Source: Oceanimonas smirnovii ATCC BAA-899 (GTDB taxonomy: Bacteria > Pseudomonadota > Gammaproteobacteria > Enterobacterales > Aeromonadaceae). From it: 64,000 bases of DNA. This document shows positions 1-11,319 of this stretch, in pieces; positions within the stretch are counted from its first letter, which is position 1; each line of letters opens with the position of its first letter. Made by a program: the position numbers and the translations under genes. Under the pieces are notes generated by a model, which was not told where the DNA came from, searched no databases, and worked only from the letters and a program-made list of their open reading frames with translations. The stretch spans positions 1 to 64,000 of the forward strand of contig NZ_KB908462.1 of NCBI RefSeq assembly GCF_000381965.1, in the 5' to 3' direction.

Positions 1-29
1 TTAAAGAGCGTGACCGCTTTCGCTGGTCA
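1..29 (-). promoter_or_regulatory. rRNA operon leader antitermination site (boxB-boxA)
   Basis: On the minus strand a hairpin with arms TGACC/GGTCA, inner GC pairs and a GAAA tetraloop (11-29) is followed by GCTCTTTAA (1-9), which matches the boxA core of enterobacterial rrn leaders. A boxB hairpin plus boxA just downstream of tandem rrn promoters is the established loading site for the Nus antitermination complex. The 16S gene itself must lie beyond the left edge of the window. Confidence 0.85.
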
Positions 30-66
30 GGGCTGCGTATTCTACGCAACTCTTGGTGTTCGTCAA
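30..66 (-). promoter_or_regulatory. rrn promoter P2
   Basis: Minus-strand -35 TTGACG (61-66) and -10 TAGAAT (39-44) are separated by 16 bp, with a GC-rich discriminator and an AT-rich stretch upstream (67-95) that could act as an UP element. Position and spacing match the downstream promoter of tandem rRNA operon promoters. It fires leftward, out of the window. Confidence 0.85.
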
Positions 67-136
67 GCGTTGAATCAAACTTTATTTTGTTGTCTTTCAA
101 CGTTTGTGACCGTAGGCCGCTTGCCCCGTGTCAGTG

Positions 137-171
137 GATGCGCATTATAGGGAGCCGCGATTTTTGCGCAA
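137..171 (-). promoter_or_regulatory. rrn promoter P1
   Basis: Minus-strand -35 TTGCGC (166-171), 16 bp spacer and -10 TATAAT (144-149) are followed by GCGC and an ATCCACTGACACGG start region, nearly the same as E. coli rrnB P1 after its -10. The GC discriminator is the hallmark of a stringently controlled, growth-rate-regulated promoter. A/T-rich sequence at 175-200 may be the UP element. Confidence 0.88.
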
Positions 172-235
172 GGGCTTTTTTGACAAAAATACGGCTTTTA
201 GCGCCGAACGCTTATTAACCCAGCAAAACCACATG

Positions 236-256
236 TTAGCCACAGAGTTATACACA
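236..256 (+). promoter_or_regulatory. Pair of DnaA-box-like sequences
   Basis: TTATACACA (248-256) is an exact match to the TTATNCACA DnaA box, and TTAGCCACA (236-244) differs from it at one position. They lie 3 bp apart in the same orientation between rrn P1 and yrdA. No other origin features (AT-rich unwinding region, dnaA, gidA) are near, so a regulatory or titration site is more likely than an origin. Confidence 0.4.
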
Positions 257-324
257 GATCCTGCACTTTTATCTGGGTTTCGGTACTATATTGCCCTGTC
301 AGCCCCCAATAAAGAGATGAAGGC

Positions 325-861
325 ATGAAATCATTAAAGGCATACCAGGGAATCGTTCCAACGCTGGGCGAGCGCGTGTTTGTGGAAGAATCTGCCGTGC
401 TTTACGGCGACATTATTCTGGGTAACGACAGCAGCATCTGGCCTCTGGTTGCCGCCCGGGGCGATGTGAACCACATTCGCATCGGTGCCCGTACCAATAT
501 TCAGGATGGCAGCGTGCTGCACGTCACCCGCCAAAGTGATTCCCGCCCCGACGGCCTGCCGTTGCTGATCGGGGATGACGTAACGGTTGGTCACAAGGCC
601 ATGTTGCACGCCTGCACCATCGGTAATCGGGTACTGGTGGGCATGGGTGCCATTATTCTGGATGGTGCCATCGTTGAAGACGATGTGATTATCGGTGCCG
701 GCAGTCTGGTGCCGCCGGGCAAGCGACTGAAGACAGGTTTTTTATATGTCGGCTCACCGGTGCGTCAGGCGCGCCCGCTGACCGAGGAAGAAAAGGCATT
801 TTTGCCCGCCTCAGCCGACAACTATGTACGCCTGAAGGATGAATATCTCCAGCAGAGGTAA
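325..861 (+). CDS. yrdA: Gamma-class carbonic anhydrase-like protein YrdA
   Basis: This 178-residue protein is a left-handed parallel beta-helix of hexapeptide repeats, seen as repeated [LIV]-G-x-x-x-x units from about residue 25 to 140 (for example VARGDVNHIRIGARTNIQDG and GHKAMLHACTIGN). The histidines there are placed like the metal ligands of the gamma carbonic anhydrase/YrdA family. Enzymatic activity is unproven for most YrdA proteins. It diverges from the rrn operon, and the same neighbourhood (rrn, yrdA, yrdB, aroE) exists in E. coli. It starts at the ATG preceded by a GA-rich site. It is probably transcribed alone, as a repeat-borne bidirectional terminator lies downstream. Confidence 0.9.
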   Translation: MKSLKAYQGIVPTLGERVFVEESAVLYGDIILGNDSSIWPLVAARGDVNHIRIGARTNIQDGSVLHVTRQSDSRPDGLPLLIGDDVTVGHKAMLHACTIGNRVLVGMGAIILDGAIVEDDVIIGAGSLVPPGKRLKTGFLYVGSPVRQARPLTEEEKAFLPASADNYVRLKDEYLQQR

Positions 862-864
862 TCA

Positions 865-1300
865 ACAGACAAATCTCGGTCACAAATATCATCGTCTGCA
901 GAGCAGTGCACTATCGTCGCTCAAAGCGCACTACTTCGCCGGCACGCTGTGAATACCTCCATGTACGCTCCGTCGCGTCATCCCTGACGCGAAGGGCACG
1001 GCGAAGCAGACACCCTTTGCCCTCCTCTGCACGCCTGACGCTGACTGATTGTATGCAGATAATGCCGATGTTGCCCGAAGTAGCAGTGGAGATTGCCGTA
1101 GCCGACCATTAAATGCCAGGGATGGCATTTTCGAGCGTTCATGGGGCGAGCTTTGCTCGCCATGACGAATTAAAAAAGCCTGACCGAACATTAACTATGT
1201 TCGCAACAGGCTTTTTTAGTGAGTGGCAATAAGTGAAGCGTGTCGGCGGAGTGCAACCGCACTGATGCTTCGCGTAGCGCCCTCTCTGCCGGCTCTTGAC
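865..1300. repeat. Intergenic repeat cluster between yrdA and yrdB
   Basis: No gene is credible in these 450 bp. They hold three repeat units. One is a 20-nt palindrome at 973-992 with a conserved minus-strand flank reaching to about 936. A second palindrome at 1111-1130 is followed by a GGCGAGC/GCTCGCC hairpin (about 1143-1161) and a long terminator-like hairpin (1172-1217). The third is a 36-nt motif at 1238-1273 that recurs at 25379-25414. The stretch about 1003-1235 is closely matched, in inverted orientation, at 38212-38446. The hairpin at 1172-1217 has A and T runs on both sides, so it could terminate both flanking convergent genes. Confidence 0.8.
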
Positions 1301-1313
1301 CAAGATACAAGCC

Positions 1314-1574
1314 CTACAGGCTGATGCTGCCGTCCGGTGCAAAGGCTTCTTCTTCGATGCGCTCGCACACCAGCTCTTCAATATCAAAGCGCACCTGCTC
1401 AAAGGCCAGCATGGCACTGGCCTCATCGGGTAACTGCTGACCCGCCAGGTGCTCCAGCCGGTGCTGAGTGATAAAACAGAATACCTGCCTGCCCTGCCAG
1501 TGAGCACTGAAGGCCAGCCGTTGTTCTTCGGGCTGCCAGTAAACTTCGTCGCCGACAATAATGTCCTGATTCAT
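1314..1574 (-). CDS. yrdB: DUF1488 family protein (YrdB-like)
   Basis: An acidic 86-residue protein whose order and features (W-x-P near residue 14, aromatic-rich centre, acidic C-terminus) fit the DUF1488 family to which E. coli YrdB belongs. Its function is unknown. The start codon overlaps the aroE stop by 4 nt (ATGA), so the two are translationally coupled, as in enterobacteria. The repeat-borne hairpin at 1172-1217 lies just downstream and probably ends this transcript. Confidence 0.82.
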   Translation of the reverse strand: MNQDIIVGDEVYWQPEEQRLAFSAHWQGRQVFCFITQHRLEHLAGQQLPDEASAMLAFEQVRFDIEELVCERIEEEAFAPDGSISL

Positions 1575-2395
1575 TGTGCCTGCTCCAGTCTGGTCCTGAG
1601 TGCCTGCAGTACCGGTGCCATATTCGGGCGCACACCACGCCAGAGATAAAAGCTTTCTGCCGCCTGTCCTACCAGCATGCCCAGGCCATCATAACGATGA
1701 CTGACGCCCTGCTCCGCCGCCCAGCACATAAAGGGAGTTTCTTCCCGCCCATACATCATATCGTAGACATGGGTGCCGGAATGGCAAAGGCTGGCAGGCA
1801 AGGTCAGCCGCTCTCCCTGCAAACTGGCAGAAGTGCTGTTAATAATCAGATCAAAGGATCCCTGCAAGGCATCAAGCGGCTGGCTGCTGACCGGTCCCAG
1901 GCTGGCAAAGCGGCTGGCCAGTTCATCGGCCCGTGCCCGCGTGCGATTGGTCACCACCAGCATGGCCGGCTGCTCCGCCAGCAACGGGCCCATCACTCCC
2001 CGGGCTGCTCCGCCCGCGCCCAGCAGCAAAATGCGTTTATCCGTCAGCGGTACGCCCAGTCGTTTTAAATCCATGACCAGGCCGGCCCCGTCGGTATTAT
2101 CGGCAAATAACCGGCCATCGCTCATTACTTTAAGAGTATTAACCGCTTCTGCCAGACTGGCACGCTCACTCAGCTCATCGGCTACCGCCAGCGCATCGGT
2201 TTTAAAAGGAACAGTCACATTGCAGCCAAGTCCCCCCTGCTTTACGAAATCCGCTATTCCCTGAGCAAAACCATCCAGTGGCAACAATAGCCTCTCGTAG
2301 CTGATTTGCTGACCGGTTTGATCGGCAAATGCCTGATGAATAAAGGGTGACTGACTGTGAGCGATGGGATTACCGGTAACGACGTATCTGTCCAT
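1571..2395 (-). CDS. aroE: Shikimate dehydrogenase (NADP+)
   Basis: Catalyses NADPH-dependent reduction of 3-dehydroshikimate to shikimate in aromatic amino-acid synthesis; cytoplasmic. The 275-residue protein has the N-terminal substrate motif NPIAHSQSP, the catalytic Lys in VTVPFK, the NTDGAG motif, a glycine-rich nucleotide motif GAGGAARG, the NRTRARA phosphate-binding turn typical of NADP, and the C-terminal DGLGMLVGQA motif. The chosen ATG at 2395 aligns with the family start and has a GAGAAG site upstream; an ATG 12 nt earlier lacks one. It is the proximal gene of a pair with yrdB. Confidence 0.97.
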   Translation of the reverse strand: MDRYVVTGNPIAHSQSPFIHQAFADQTGQQISYERLLLPLDGFAQGIADFVKQGGLGCNVTVPFKTDALAVADELSERASLAEAVNTLKVMSDGRLFADNTDGAGLVMDLKRLGVPLTDKRILLLGAGGAARGVMGPLLAEQPAMLVVTNRTRARADELASRFASLGPVSSQPLDALQGSFDLIINSTSASLQGERLTLPASLCHSGTHVYDMMYGREETPFMCWAAEQGVSHRYDGLGMLVGQAAESFYLWRGVRPNMAPVLQALRTRLEQAQ

Positions 2396-2524
2396 GATGC
2401 TTCTCACTGCTACTGAATTTAAAGGAGATAGAAATTATATTGCCATCAAAGGCATTTTTTTGGTTGCATTAGCCGCCAAAACGAATAGATTTTGCGCTAA
2501 CGAACAAAATAATTGTGGTTGGCC

Positions 2525-4871
<2,347 letters not shown>

Positions 4872-4894
4872 GAAAACGAAATTCCTGAAGATGT

Positions 4895-5437
4895 TTATTG
4901 CTGGTAACCACAGCCTTTTTTCGGGCAACAAAGCCGGCCCTTGCGCTCGGTAAGAATACCAAAACCGCACTCCGGGCAGGGTTTGGCTACCGGTTTGTCG
5001 TTAACAATATAGCGGCAGCCCGGGTAAGCATCGCAGGCATAAAAGCGCTTGCCGTAACGGGAGGTACGAGCCACCAGATGACCTTTTTCGCACACCGGAC
5101 AGGCAGGATCGCTGTTGCCCTGATCGTTGATATCAGCCACATAATGACACTCGGGATAGTGAGAGCAGCCAATAAAAAGTCCGTAGCGCCCCTTGCGAAT
5201 GGCCAGGGTATGACCACACAGCGGGCAGGTACTGCCTTTCAGCAGTTTTTCCACGTCTTCATCGTGCTCAATGACCTTGAGCGGCCTCAGATAGTCACAA
5301 CCGGGATAGGCTGAACAGCCAAGAAAGGCACCATGCTTGCCATGGCGCAACTGCAGAGGTTTGCCACAAGCCGGGCAAGCCTCTTCGGCCGGGCCTGAAT
5401 GCTGGCCACTGAACAGACTGGTATCGATTTTCGACAT
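4895..5437 (-). CDS. yrdD: Topoisomerase I zinc-finger-domain protein (YrdD-like)
   Basis: The 180-residue protein consists of four tandem CxxC...C topoisomerase-I C-terminal zinc-ribbon repeats (CPACGKPL, CPLCGHTL, CPVCEKGHL, CPECGFGIL), each with an FxGCSxYPxC-like half. There is no catalytic topoisomerase core. It probably binds single-stranded nucleic acid, but the physiological role is unknown. Its position directly before tsaC is conserved with enterobacterial yrdD. Confidence 0.9.
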   Translation of the reverse strand: MSKIDTSLFSGQHSGPAEEACPACGKPLQLRHGKHGAFLGCSAYPGCDYLRPLKVIEHDEDVEKLLKGSTCPLCGHTLAIRKGRYGLFIGCSHYPECHYVADINDQGNSDPACPVCEKGHLVARTSRYGKRFYACDAYPGCRYIVNDKPVAKPCPECGFGILTERKGRLCCPKKGCGYQQ

Positions 5438-5486
5438 GCCGCGCCTCCGAATTCACTGGCTGTGAAGTCTACCAGCGCGGCCGGGA

Positions 5487-5960
5487 TCAGTGAACCGCTC
5501 CGTCAGGTTGTTCAAACAGCAGATCTTCCAGCTCGTGATAAGCCGACTCACTCCCGGGCACATTGAACAGCACCATCAGCACTACCCACTTGAGGTCATC
5601 GAGTTCAATCACCGGCGAGTCCAGCTCCATTACCCGGTCAATCACAATTTCGCGGGTTTCGGCATTCAGCACCTTGATTTGCTCAAGGAACAACAAAAAA
5701 CCACGCCCTTCGGTGTCGAGCTTATACAGCTCTTCCGGTGTATAGATGCGGAATGAATCGGGAGCAGAGCAGGCCCAGGCCGGCGGCTCTTCTGCTTCCT
5801 GCAGTGCAGCCAGGCGTTCCAGCCAGGCCAGCGCCTTGAGGATCTCTTCCTTGTTGAAGCCCGCGTCAGTCAGTTCTTCAGCGAGTTCATCCTGATCCAC
5901 CATGGTGTCTACATCTGCATGGATGTAGGTCTCGAACAAGTACATCAGTACTTCGAACAT
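5487..5960 (-). CDS. smg: Smg family protein (DUF494)
   Basis: A 157-residue acidic protein starting [16 protein letters not shown], the conserved N-terminus of the Smg/DUF494 family. Its function is unknown; the family is always found beside dprA. The frame is open for 36 codons upstream of the ATG at 5960, but that part overlaps dprA. The start lies 2 nt after the dprA stop, with the GAGGAGC ribosome-binding site inside the dprA end, which implies coupling. Confidence 0.92.
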   Translation of the reverse strand: MFEVLMYLFETYIHADVDTMVDQDELAEELTDAGFNKEEILKALAWLERLAALQEAEEPPAWACSAPDSFRIYTPEELYKLDTEGRGFLLFLEQIKVLNAETREIVIDRVMELDSPVIELDDLKWVVLMVLFNVPGSESAYHELEDLLFEQPDGAVH

Positions 5961-5962
5961 GA

Positions 5963-7060
5963 TCAGCTCCTCCTCGCTCTGACATAACCCCCGGGCACGG
6001 ATTCCACCCAGCCGGCCAATTCCAGCTCGACCAACCGGGTTAACACCTGATGCACCGGCTGCTGGCAACGTTCTGCAATAATATCCAGTGCCGTTGCCTC
6101 TAAACCTACGTTATCCAACAAGTCCGGATAAGGCAATAATTGCTCCGTGGCAGCATCGTGAATTTTGACCGCTGCCGCAGAGAAGCCCGCCAGCTCTTCC
6201 AGTACGTCATTGGCCTCTTCCACCAGCTTGGCCCCCTGCTGTATTAACCGGTTACAGCCTGTCGCCTGCGGGTTTTGCCGGGCACCGGGCACGGCAAATA
6301 CCTCTCGATTCTGCTCCAGGGCAAAGCGGGCAGTAATCAGCGAGCCACTGCGCTCAGCCGCTTCCATGACCAGCACCCCAAGAGCAAGACCGCTGATAAT
6401 GCGGTTTCGTCTCGGAAACAGAAATGCCTGTGGTTTTTCCCAGGGGTAACATTCAGACATAATGACACCACCACACTCCACGATGTGACGAGCCAGCCGC
6501 AGATGCCGTTTGGGATGGCACTGGGCCAGCCCGGAGCCAAACACCGCCAGCGTGGTACCGCCGGCATTCAGGGCGGCCTGATGAGCCAGACCATCAATCC
6601 CCATGGCAAGTCCGGAGGTAATGGCCAGCCCCGCTTCAACCAGAGGCGGAATAAGCTGGCGAGTGTTCTCCTTGCCCACATAGGAAGGATGCCGGCTGCC
6701 CACCACCGCCAGCTGGGGCAGTGTCAGCACCGCCGGATCCCCTTCTACAAATAACAGTAAGGGCGCGGCAGAAACCCGATTGAGTTGCTCGGGGTAGCGT
6801 GGATCGGCGCGCGTCAGCAAATGGCGCTCGGGGCCATCATTCAGCCACGCCAGCACTCGTTCCAGCAGGGCATGCTGAGGCGTCAGCAGATGAGTGAGAA
6901 TGGAGTCATCCAGGCCGGTTTCGCGCAAATATTCCGCCCGGCAGCAATTTTCCTGCAGTTTTTGCCACAGTTTCCAGCCGCGCACCGGGCCCAGGCCCTT
7001 GGCCTGCTGCAGGGCCAGCCAGGGTAATAAAGCGTGAGCATCAAGGTCTGTGTTGGTCAT
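5963..7060 (-). CDS. dprA: DNA-processing protein DprA/Smf
   Basis: Loads RecA on incoming single-stranded DNA during natural transformation, and is present in many non-competent species too. The 365 residues contain an N-terminal SAM-like region, a Rossmann-like core with [32 protein letters not shown] and [12 protein letters not shown] (all canonical DprA motifs), and a C-terminal winged-helix (about 300-360). First gene of a leftward cluster, divergent from def. Confidence 0.96.
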   Translation of the reverse strand: MTNTDLDAHALLPWLALQQAKGLGPVRGWKLWQKLQENCCRAEYLRETGLDDSILTHLLTPQHALLERVLAWLNDGPERHLLTRADPRYPEQLNRVSAAPLLLFVEGDPAVLTLPQLAVVGSRHPSYVGKENTRQLIPPLVEAGLAITSGLAMGIDGLAHQAALNAGGTTLAVFGSGLAQCHPKRHLRLARHIVECGGVIMSECYPWEKPQAFLFPRRNRIISGLALGVLVMEAAERSGSLITARFALEQNREVFAVPGARQNPQATGCNRLIQQGAKLVEEANDVLEELAGFSAAAVKIHDAATEQLLPYPDLLDNVGLEATALDIIAERCQQPVHQVLTRLVELELAGWVESVPGGYVRARRS

Positions 7061-7150
7061 CTTCCTCTGCCTGCTGCCGACTGTTGCTGATTTTTGTGTT
7101 GCAAATGGCTAAAATACTGACAGAACCTAATACAGGAAATGAATCTCGTT

Positions 7151-7660
7151 ATGGCCAAAGTTTTAGAAGTATTGCGCTTTCCCGATGAACGCCTCAGAAC
7201 CGTCGCCAGGCCGGTAGACGCCTTTACTCCCGAGTTACAGACCATTGTAGATGATATGTTTGAGACCATGTATGCCGAAGAAGGCATCGGTCTGGCCGCC
7301 ACTCAGGTGGATATTCATCAGCGTCTTATTGTGATCGACGTGTCCGAAGACCGGGAGCACCCCCTGGTGCTGATCAATCCGGAAATTCTGGAAAGCCACG
7401 GCAGCACCGGCATTGAAGAAGGCTGCCTGTCGGTGCCCGGTGCCCGCGCTCTGGTACCCCGGGCCGAAAAAGTAAAAATTCGTGCGCAAGACAGACACGG
7501 CGAGACCTTTGAGCTGGAAGCGGACGATCTGCTGGCCATCTGCATTCAGCATGAAATGGATCACCTGCAAGGCAAACTGTTTGTGGATTACCTGTCTCCG
7601 CTCAAGCGCCAGCGCATTCGTCAGAAAATGGAAAAAATGGCCCGTCAGGAACAGCGCTGA
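7151..7660 (+). CDS. def: Peptide deformylase
   Basis: Removes the N-formyl group from nascent proteins. The three metal-site motifs are intact: GIGLAATQ (residues 45-52), EGCLSVPG (90-97, metal ligand Cys92) and HEMDH (134-138). Protein length is 169 residues. An ATG 12 nt upstream abuts AGGAA with no spacer, so ATG 7151 is chosen; it also gives the family N-terminus. First gene of def-fmt-rsmB-trkA, diverging from dprA as in E. coli. Confidence 0.97.
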   Translation: MAKVLEVLRFPDERLRTVARPVDAFTPELQTIVDDMFETMYAEEGIGLAATQVDIHQRLIVIDVSEDREHPLVLINPEILESHGSTGIEEGCLSVPGARALVPRAEKVKIRAQDRHGETFELEADDLLAICIQHEMDHLQGKLFVDYLSPLKRQRIRQKMEKMARQEQR

Positions 7661-7680
7661 TTCATCGCTAAGGATTTTTC

Positions 7681-8625
7681 TTGAGCAAACTCAATCTGGT
7701 TTTTGCCGGCACGCCCGACTTTGCCGCCCGCCATCTGCAGGCGCTGCTGGATGCCGGCCACAATGTCATTGCCGTTTACACTCAGCCAGACCGCCCTGCG
7801 GGCCGGGGCAAAAAGCTGACCCCAAGCCCGGTCAAGGTGACCGCCGAGCAGGCCGGGCTGCCTGTGTATCAACCCCAGAGCCTGCGTGACGAAACCGCCC
7901 AGGCCGAGCTGGCCGCCCTGGGTGCCGATCTGATGGTGGTGGTGGCCTACGGCCTGATCCTGCCGCAAGTGGTGCTCGATACGCCGCGCCTGGGCTGCAT
8001 TAACGTGCATGGCTCCCTGCTGCCCCGCTGGCGTGGTGCCGCCCCCATTCAGCGTGCCATCTGGGCCGGCGATGCCAACACCGGCGTGACCATCATGCAG
8101 ATGGACAAGGGTTTGGATACCGGTGCCATGCTGCACAAGGCCAGCCTGCCCATCGAGGCCGGCGACACCTCTGCCAGCCTCTATGAAAAACTGGCAGAGC
8201 TGGGCCCGCAGGCGCTGCTGCACACCCTTGGCCAGCTGGAAAGTGGCAGCGCCAACGCCGAGCCGCAGAACGATGCCGGAGCCAGCTATGCCGAAAAGCT
8301 CAGCAAGGAAGAAGCCCGCATTGACTGGAGCCTGCCTGCCGGGCAACTGGAGCGCTGCGTGCGCGCCTTTAACCCCTGGCCGGTCAGCTACTTTATGGTG
8401 GCGGAGCACAATATCAAACTGTGGCAGACGCAAGTACTGGATCAAGGCACCGATGCCGCTCCCGGCACCATTCTGGCCGCTGGTAAAGCCGGCATAGACG
8501 TGGCCACCGGCCAGGGTGTGCTGCGCCTGCTCAGCCTGCAGCCCCCGGGCAAAAAAGCCATGAGCTGCCAGGATTTGCTCAATGCCCGTAAAGACTGGTT
8601 CACTCCGGGCAGCCAGCTGTACTGA
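7681..8625 (+). CDS. fmt: Methionyl-tRNA formyltransferase
   Basis: Transfers formyl from 10-formyl-THF to Met-tRNAfMet. The 314 residues have the N-terminal motif FAGTPDFAA, the catalytic [18 protein letters not shown] block (N-x-H-G-S) and a C-terminal tRNA-binding OB domain. It begins with TTG, placed 6 nt after AAGGA; no ATG fits. Twenty nt separate it from def. Confidence 0.97.
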   Translation: MSKLNLVFAGTPDFAARHLQALLDAGHNVIAVYTQPDRPAGRGKKLTPSPVKVTAEQAGLPVYQPQSLRDETAQAELAALGADLMVVVAYGLILPQVVLDTPRLGCINVHGSLLPRWRGAAPIQRAIWAGDANTGVTIMQMDKGLDTGAMLHKASLPIEAGDTSASLYEKLAELGPQALLHTLGQLESGSANAEPQNDAGASYAEKLSKEEARIDWSLPAGQLERCVRAFNPWPVSYFMVAEHNIKLWQTQVLDQGTDAAPGTILAAGKAGIDVATGQGVLRLLSLQPPGKKAMSCQDLLNARKDWFTPGSQLY

Positions 8626-8650
8626 TGTTCGCCAACCACAAGAGAACGCC

Positions 8651-9946
8651 ATGAAAACTCGCGCCGCCGCGGCCAATATTGTTCACCGGGTGATCAATCA
8701 GGGTCAGTCCCTGTCTGCCCTGCTGCCCCGCTATCAGCAGGAGGTGGCCGCCAAGGATCGCGCCCTGCTGCAGGAGCTGTGCTTTGGCACACTGCGCTGG
8801 TACAGCCGGCTCGACGCCATGGCCAAGCAACTGCTCGACAAGCCGCTCAAGGGCAAATACCAGCCGGTGCATGCCCTGCTGCTGGTGGGGCTGTATCAGC
8901 TGCTCTATACCCGGGTACCGCCTCATGCAGCGCTGGCCGAAACCGTGGCCGCCTGCAAACGGCTCAAGGCCGATCCGTTCAAGGGGCTGGTCAACGGCGT
9001 GCTGCGCAATGTGCAGCGCCGGCAGCAGGAGCTGGAAGAAAAGGTGGATGCCCTGCCTCAGCTGCGTCAGGCCCACCCCAACTGGCTGATGAAACGGCTG
9101 CAGCAGGCCTATCCCGAGCAGTGGCAGGCCATTATGGCCGCCAATAACTGCCACCCGCCCATGTGGATTCGAGTGAACGAGACCCACCACAGCCGCGACC
9201 AGTATATGGCGCTGCTGGCGGAGCAGGGCATTGAGGCCAGTGCCGACCCGCTGGCCGCCCAGGCGCTGCGGCTGGGCCGGCCGGTGGATGTTACCACCCT
9301 GCCCGGTTTCAGCGAGGGCCATTGTTCGGTGCAGGATGCCGCTGCCCAGATGGCCGCGCAACTGCTCGATCCGCAGCCCGGTGAGCTGATCCTTGACGCC
9401 TGTGCCGCCCCCGGTGGTAAAACCGCCCATATTCTGGAGCGCCAGCCGGCGCTGAAGCAGCTGGTGGCCATTGATATGGACGCCGACCGGCTGGAGCGGG
9501 TGCATCAGAACCTGGACCGCATCGGCCTTGAGGCCACCGTGCTGCAGGGCGATGCCGCCAGGCCGCAGGACTGGTGGCAAGGGCCGCAATTTGATCGCAT
9601 TCTGCTTGATGCGCCCTGCTCCGCCACCGGCGTGATCCGTCGCCACCCTGATATCAAATGGCTGCGCCGGCCCGAAGACATCGCCCAGCTGGCGGCGCTG
9701 CAGTCGCAAATTCTGGATGCCCAGTGGCAGCAACTGAAACCCGGCGGTATGCTGCTCTATGCCACCTGCTCGGTATTACCGGACGAAAACCGCGAGCAGG
9801 TAAAGGCTTTTCTGGCCCGCACGCCCGACGCCTTGCTGCAGCCCCTGCATGATGGCGATACGCCGCAGCAACCGGGCTGGCAGCTGCTGCCGGATGAACA
9901 CGGACGGGACGGTTTCTATTACGCCAAAATAGCGAAACAGGCATGA
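8651..9946 (+). CDS. rsmB: 16S rRNA m5C967 methyltransferase RsmB
   Basis: SAM-dependent enzyme methylating C967 of 16S rRNA. The 431 residues comprise an N-terminal NusB-like domain (about 1-140) and a Rossmann methyltransferase domain with [11 protein letters not shown], and the two catalytic cysteines in DAPCSATG and [14 protein letters not shown]. The ATG at 8651 gives the family N-terminus [12 protein letters not shown]. The stop overlaps the trkA start by 4 nt. Confidence 0.97.
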   Translation: MKTRAAAANIVHRVINQGQSLSALLPRYQQEVAAKDRALLQELCFGTLRWYSRLDAMAKQLLDKPLKGKYQPVHALLLVGLYQLLYTRVPPHAALAETVAACKRLKADPFKGLVNGVLRNVQRRQQELEEKVDALPQLRQAHPNWLMKRLQQAYPEQWQAIMAANNCHPPMWIRVNETHHSRDQYMALLAEQGIEASADPLAAQALRLGRPVDVTTLPGFSEGHCSVQDAAAQMAAQLLDPQPGELILDACAAPGGKTAHILERQPALKQLVAIDMDADRLERVHQNLDRIGLEATVLQGDAARPQDWWQGPQFDRILLDAPCSATGVIRRHPDIKWLRRPEDIAQLAALQSQILDAQWQQLKPGGMLLYATCSVLPDENREQVKAFLARTPDALLQPLHDGDTPQQPGWQLLPDEHGRDGFYYAKIAKQA

Positions 9947-11319
9947 AAATCATCATTCTGGGGGCCGGCCAGGTAGGCGGCACGCTGGCAGAAAACCTGG
10001 TGGGTGAAAATAACGACATCACCCTGGTCGACACCAACACGGAACGGCTGCGCGAGCTGCAGGACAAATATGATCTGCGGGTCGTCAATGGCCATGGTGC
10101 CTATCCGTCGGTGCTGCGGGAAGCCGGTGCTCAGGATGCCGACATGCTGGTGGCGGTCACCAACAGCGACGAAACCAATATGATTGCCTGTCAGGTGGCC
10201 TATTCCCTGTTCAACACGCCCAACAAGGTGGCCCGTATTCGCTCACCGGAGTTTCTGGCGGAGCGGGAGCGGCTGTTTATGAACGAGGCCATTCCGGTAG
10301 ATAGCCTGATCGCTCCCGAGCAGCTGGTGACCGAATATATTTACCGGCTGATTCAGTATCCCGGTGCCCTGCAGGTGGTGGACTTTGCCGAAGGCAAGGT
10401 GGGTCTGGTGGCCATCAAGGCTTATTATGGCGGCCCTCTGGTGGGCAATGCGCTCTCTACTCTGCGGGATCACATGCCCAGCATAGATACCCGGGTGGCG
10501 GCCATTTTTCGCCAGGACAGGCCCATACGCCCGCAGGGTACCACCATTATCGAGGCGGACGATGAAGTCTTTTTTGTCGCTGCCAGCGGCCATATTCGCG
10601 CGGTGATGTCTGAGCTGCAACGGCTGGAAAGTGACTATAAGCGCATCATGATAGTGGGTGGTGGCAATATAGGAGCAGGGCTTGCCAGCCGGCTGGAGCG
10701 ACAATATTCAGTCAAGCTGATCGAACACAGCCCCAAGCGGGCTGAACAGCTGTCGGAAATGCTGGAGCACACCATGGTGTTTTGTGGTGATGCTTCGGAT
10801 CAGGAGCTGCTGATTGAAGAGCATATCGATCAGGTCGACGTTTTTATTGCGGTCACCAACCAGGACGAAGCCAACATAATGTCGGCCATGCTCGCCAAGA
10901 AAATGGGTGCCCGCAAGGTGATGGTGCTTATTCAGCGCGGTGCCTATGTGGATCTGGTGCAGGGCGGCACCATAGACGTGGCCATCTCGCCCCAGCAGGC
11001 CACCATTTCGGCCCTGCTGACCCATGTGCGCCGGGCCGACATCGTCAACGTCTATTCCCTGCGCCGGGGGGCTGCCGAAGCCATAGAGGCCATTGCCCAT
11101 GGCGACAGCAGCACTTCCAGAGTGGTGGGCCGCATGGTGGGCGATCTCAAGCTGCCGCCGGGCACCACCATAGGGGCCATAGTACGGGGCGAAGAAGTCT
11201 TGATTGGCCACGATAAAACCGTCATCGAACAAAATGACCATGTGGTGCTGTTTCTGGTCGACAAAAAGTTTATTCCCGAGGTGGAGCGGCTGTTTCAGCC
11301 CAGCCCCTTCTTTTTATAA
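9943..11319 (+). CDS. trkA: Trk potassium uptake system NAD-binding protein TrkA
   Basis: Peripheral cytoplasmic subunit that gates the TrkG/H potassium channel. The 458-residue protein has two tandem RCK units: Rossmann folds with GAGQVG (residue 7 on) and GGGNIG (about 239), each followed by a TrkA-C domain. The channel gene is not in the window. ATGA overlap with rsmB couples the genes. Its 3' end overlaps the convergent rmuC by 6 nt and no separate terminator is seen. Confidence 0.97.
   Translation: MKIIILGAGQVGGTLAENLVGENNDITLVDTNTERLRELQDKYDLRVVNGHGAYPSVLREAGAQDADMLVAVTNSDETNMIACQVAYSLFNTPNKVARIRSPEFLAERERLFMNEAIPVDSLIAPEQLVTEYIYRLIQYPGALQVVDFAEGKVGLVAIKAYYGGPLVGNALSTLRDHMPSIDTRVAAIFRQDRPIRPQGTTIIEADDEVFFVAASGHIRAVMSELQRLESDYKRIMIVGGGNIGAGLASRLERQYSVKLIEHSPKRAEQLSEMLEHTMVFCGDASDQELLIEEHIDQVDVFIAVTNQDEANIMSAMLAKKMGARKVMVLIQRGAYVDLVQGGTIDVAISPQQATISALLTHVRRADIVNVYSLRRGAAEAIEAIAHGDSSTSRVVGRMVGDLKLPPGTTIGAIVRGEEVLIGHDKTVIEQNDHVVLFLVDKKFIPEVERLFQPSPFFL

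Noticed and set aside
236-256. The DnaA-box pair as a replication origin
   Set aside because: Only two boxes, no AT-rich unwinding element, and no dnaA/dnaN/gidA neighbours.
128-328. A 66-codon plus-strand frame before yrdA
   Set aside because: It runs through the rrn P1 promoter and the DnaA-like boxes, has no ribosome-binding site and no recognisable product.
906-1191. Short frames on both strands between yrdA and yrdB
   Set aside because: They coincide with the dispersed hairpin repeat, and their coding pattern is explained by the palindromes.
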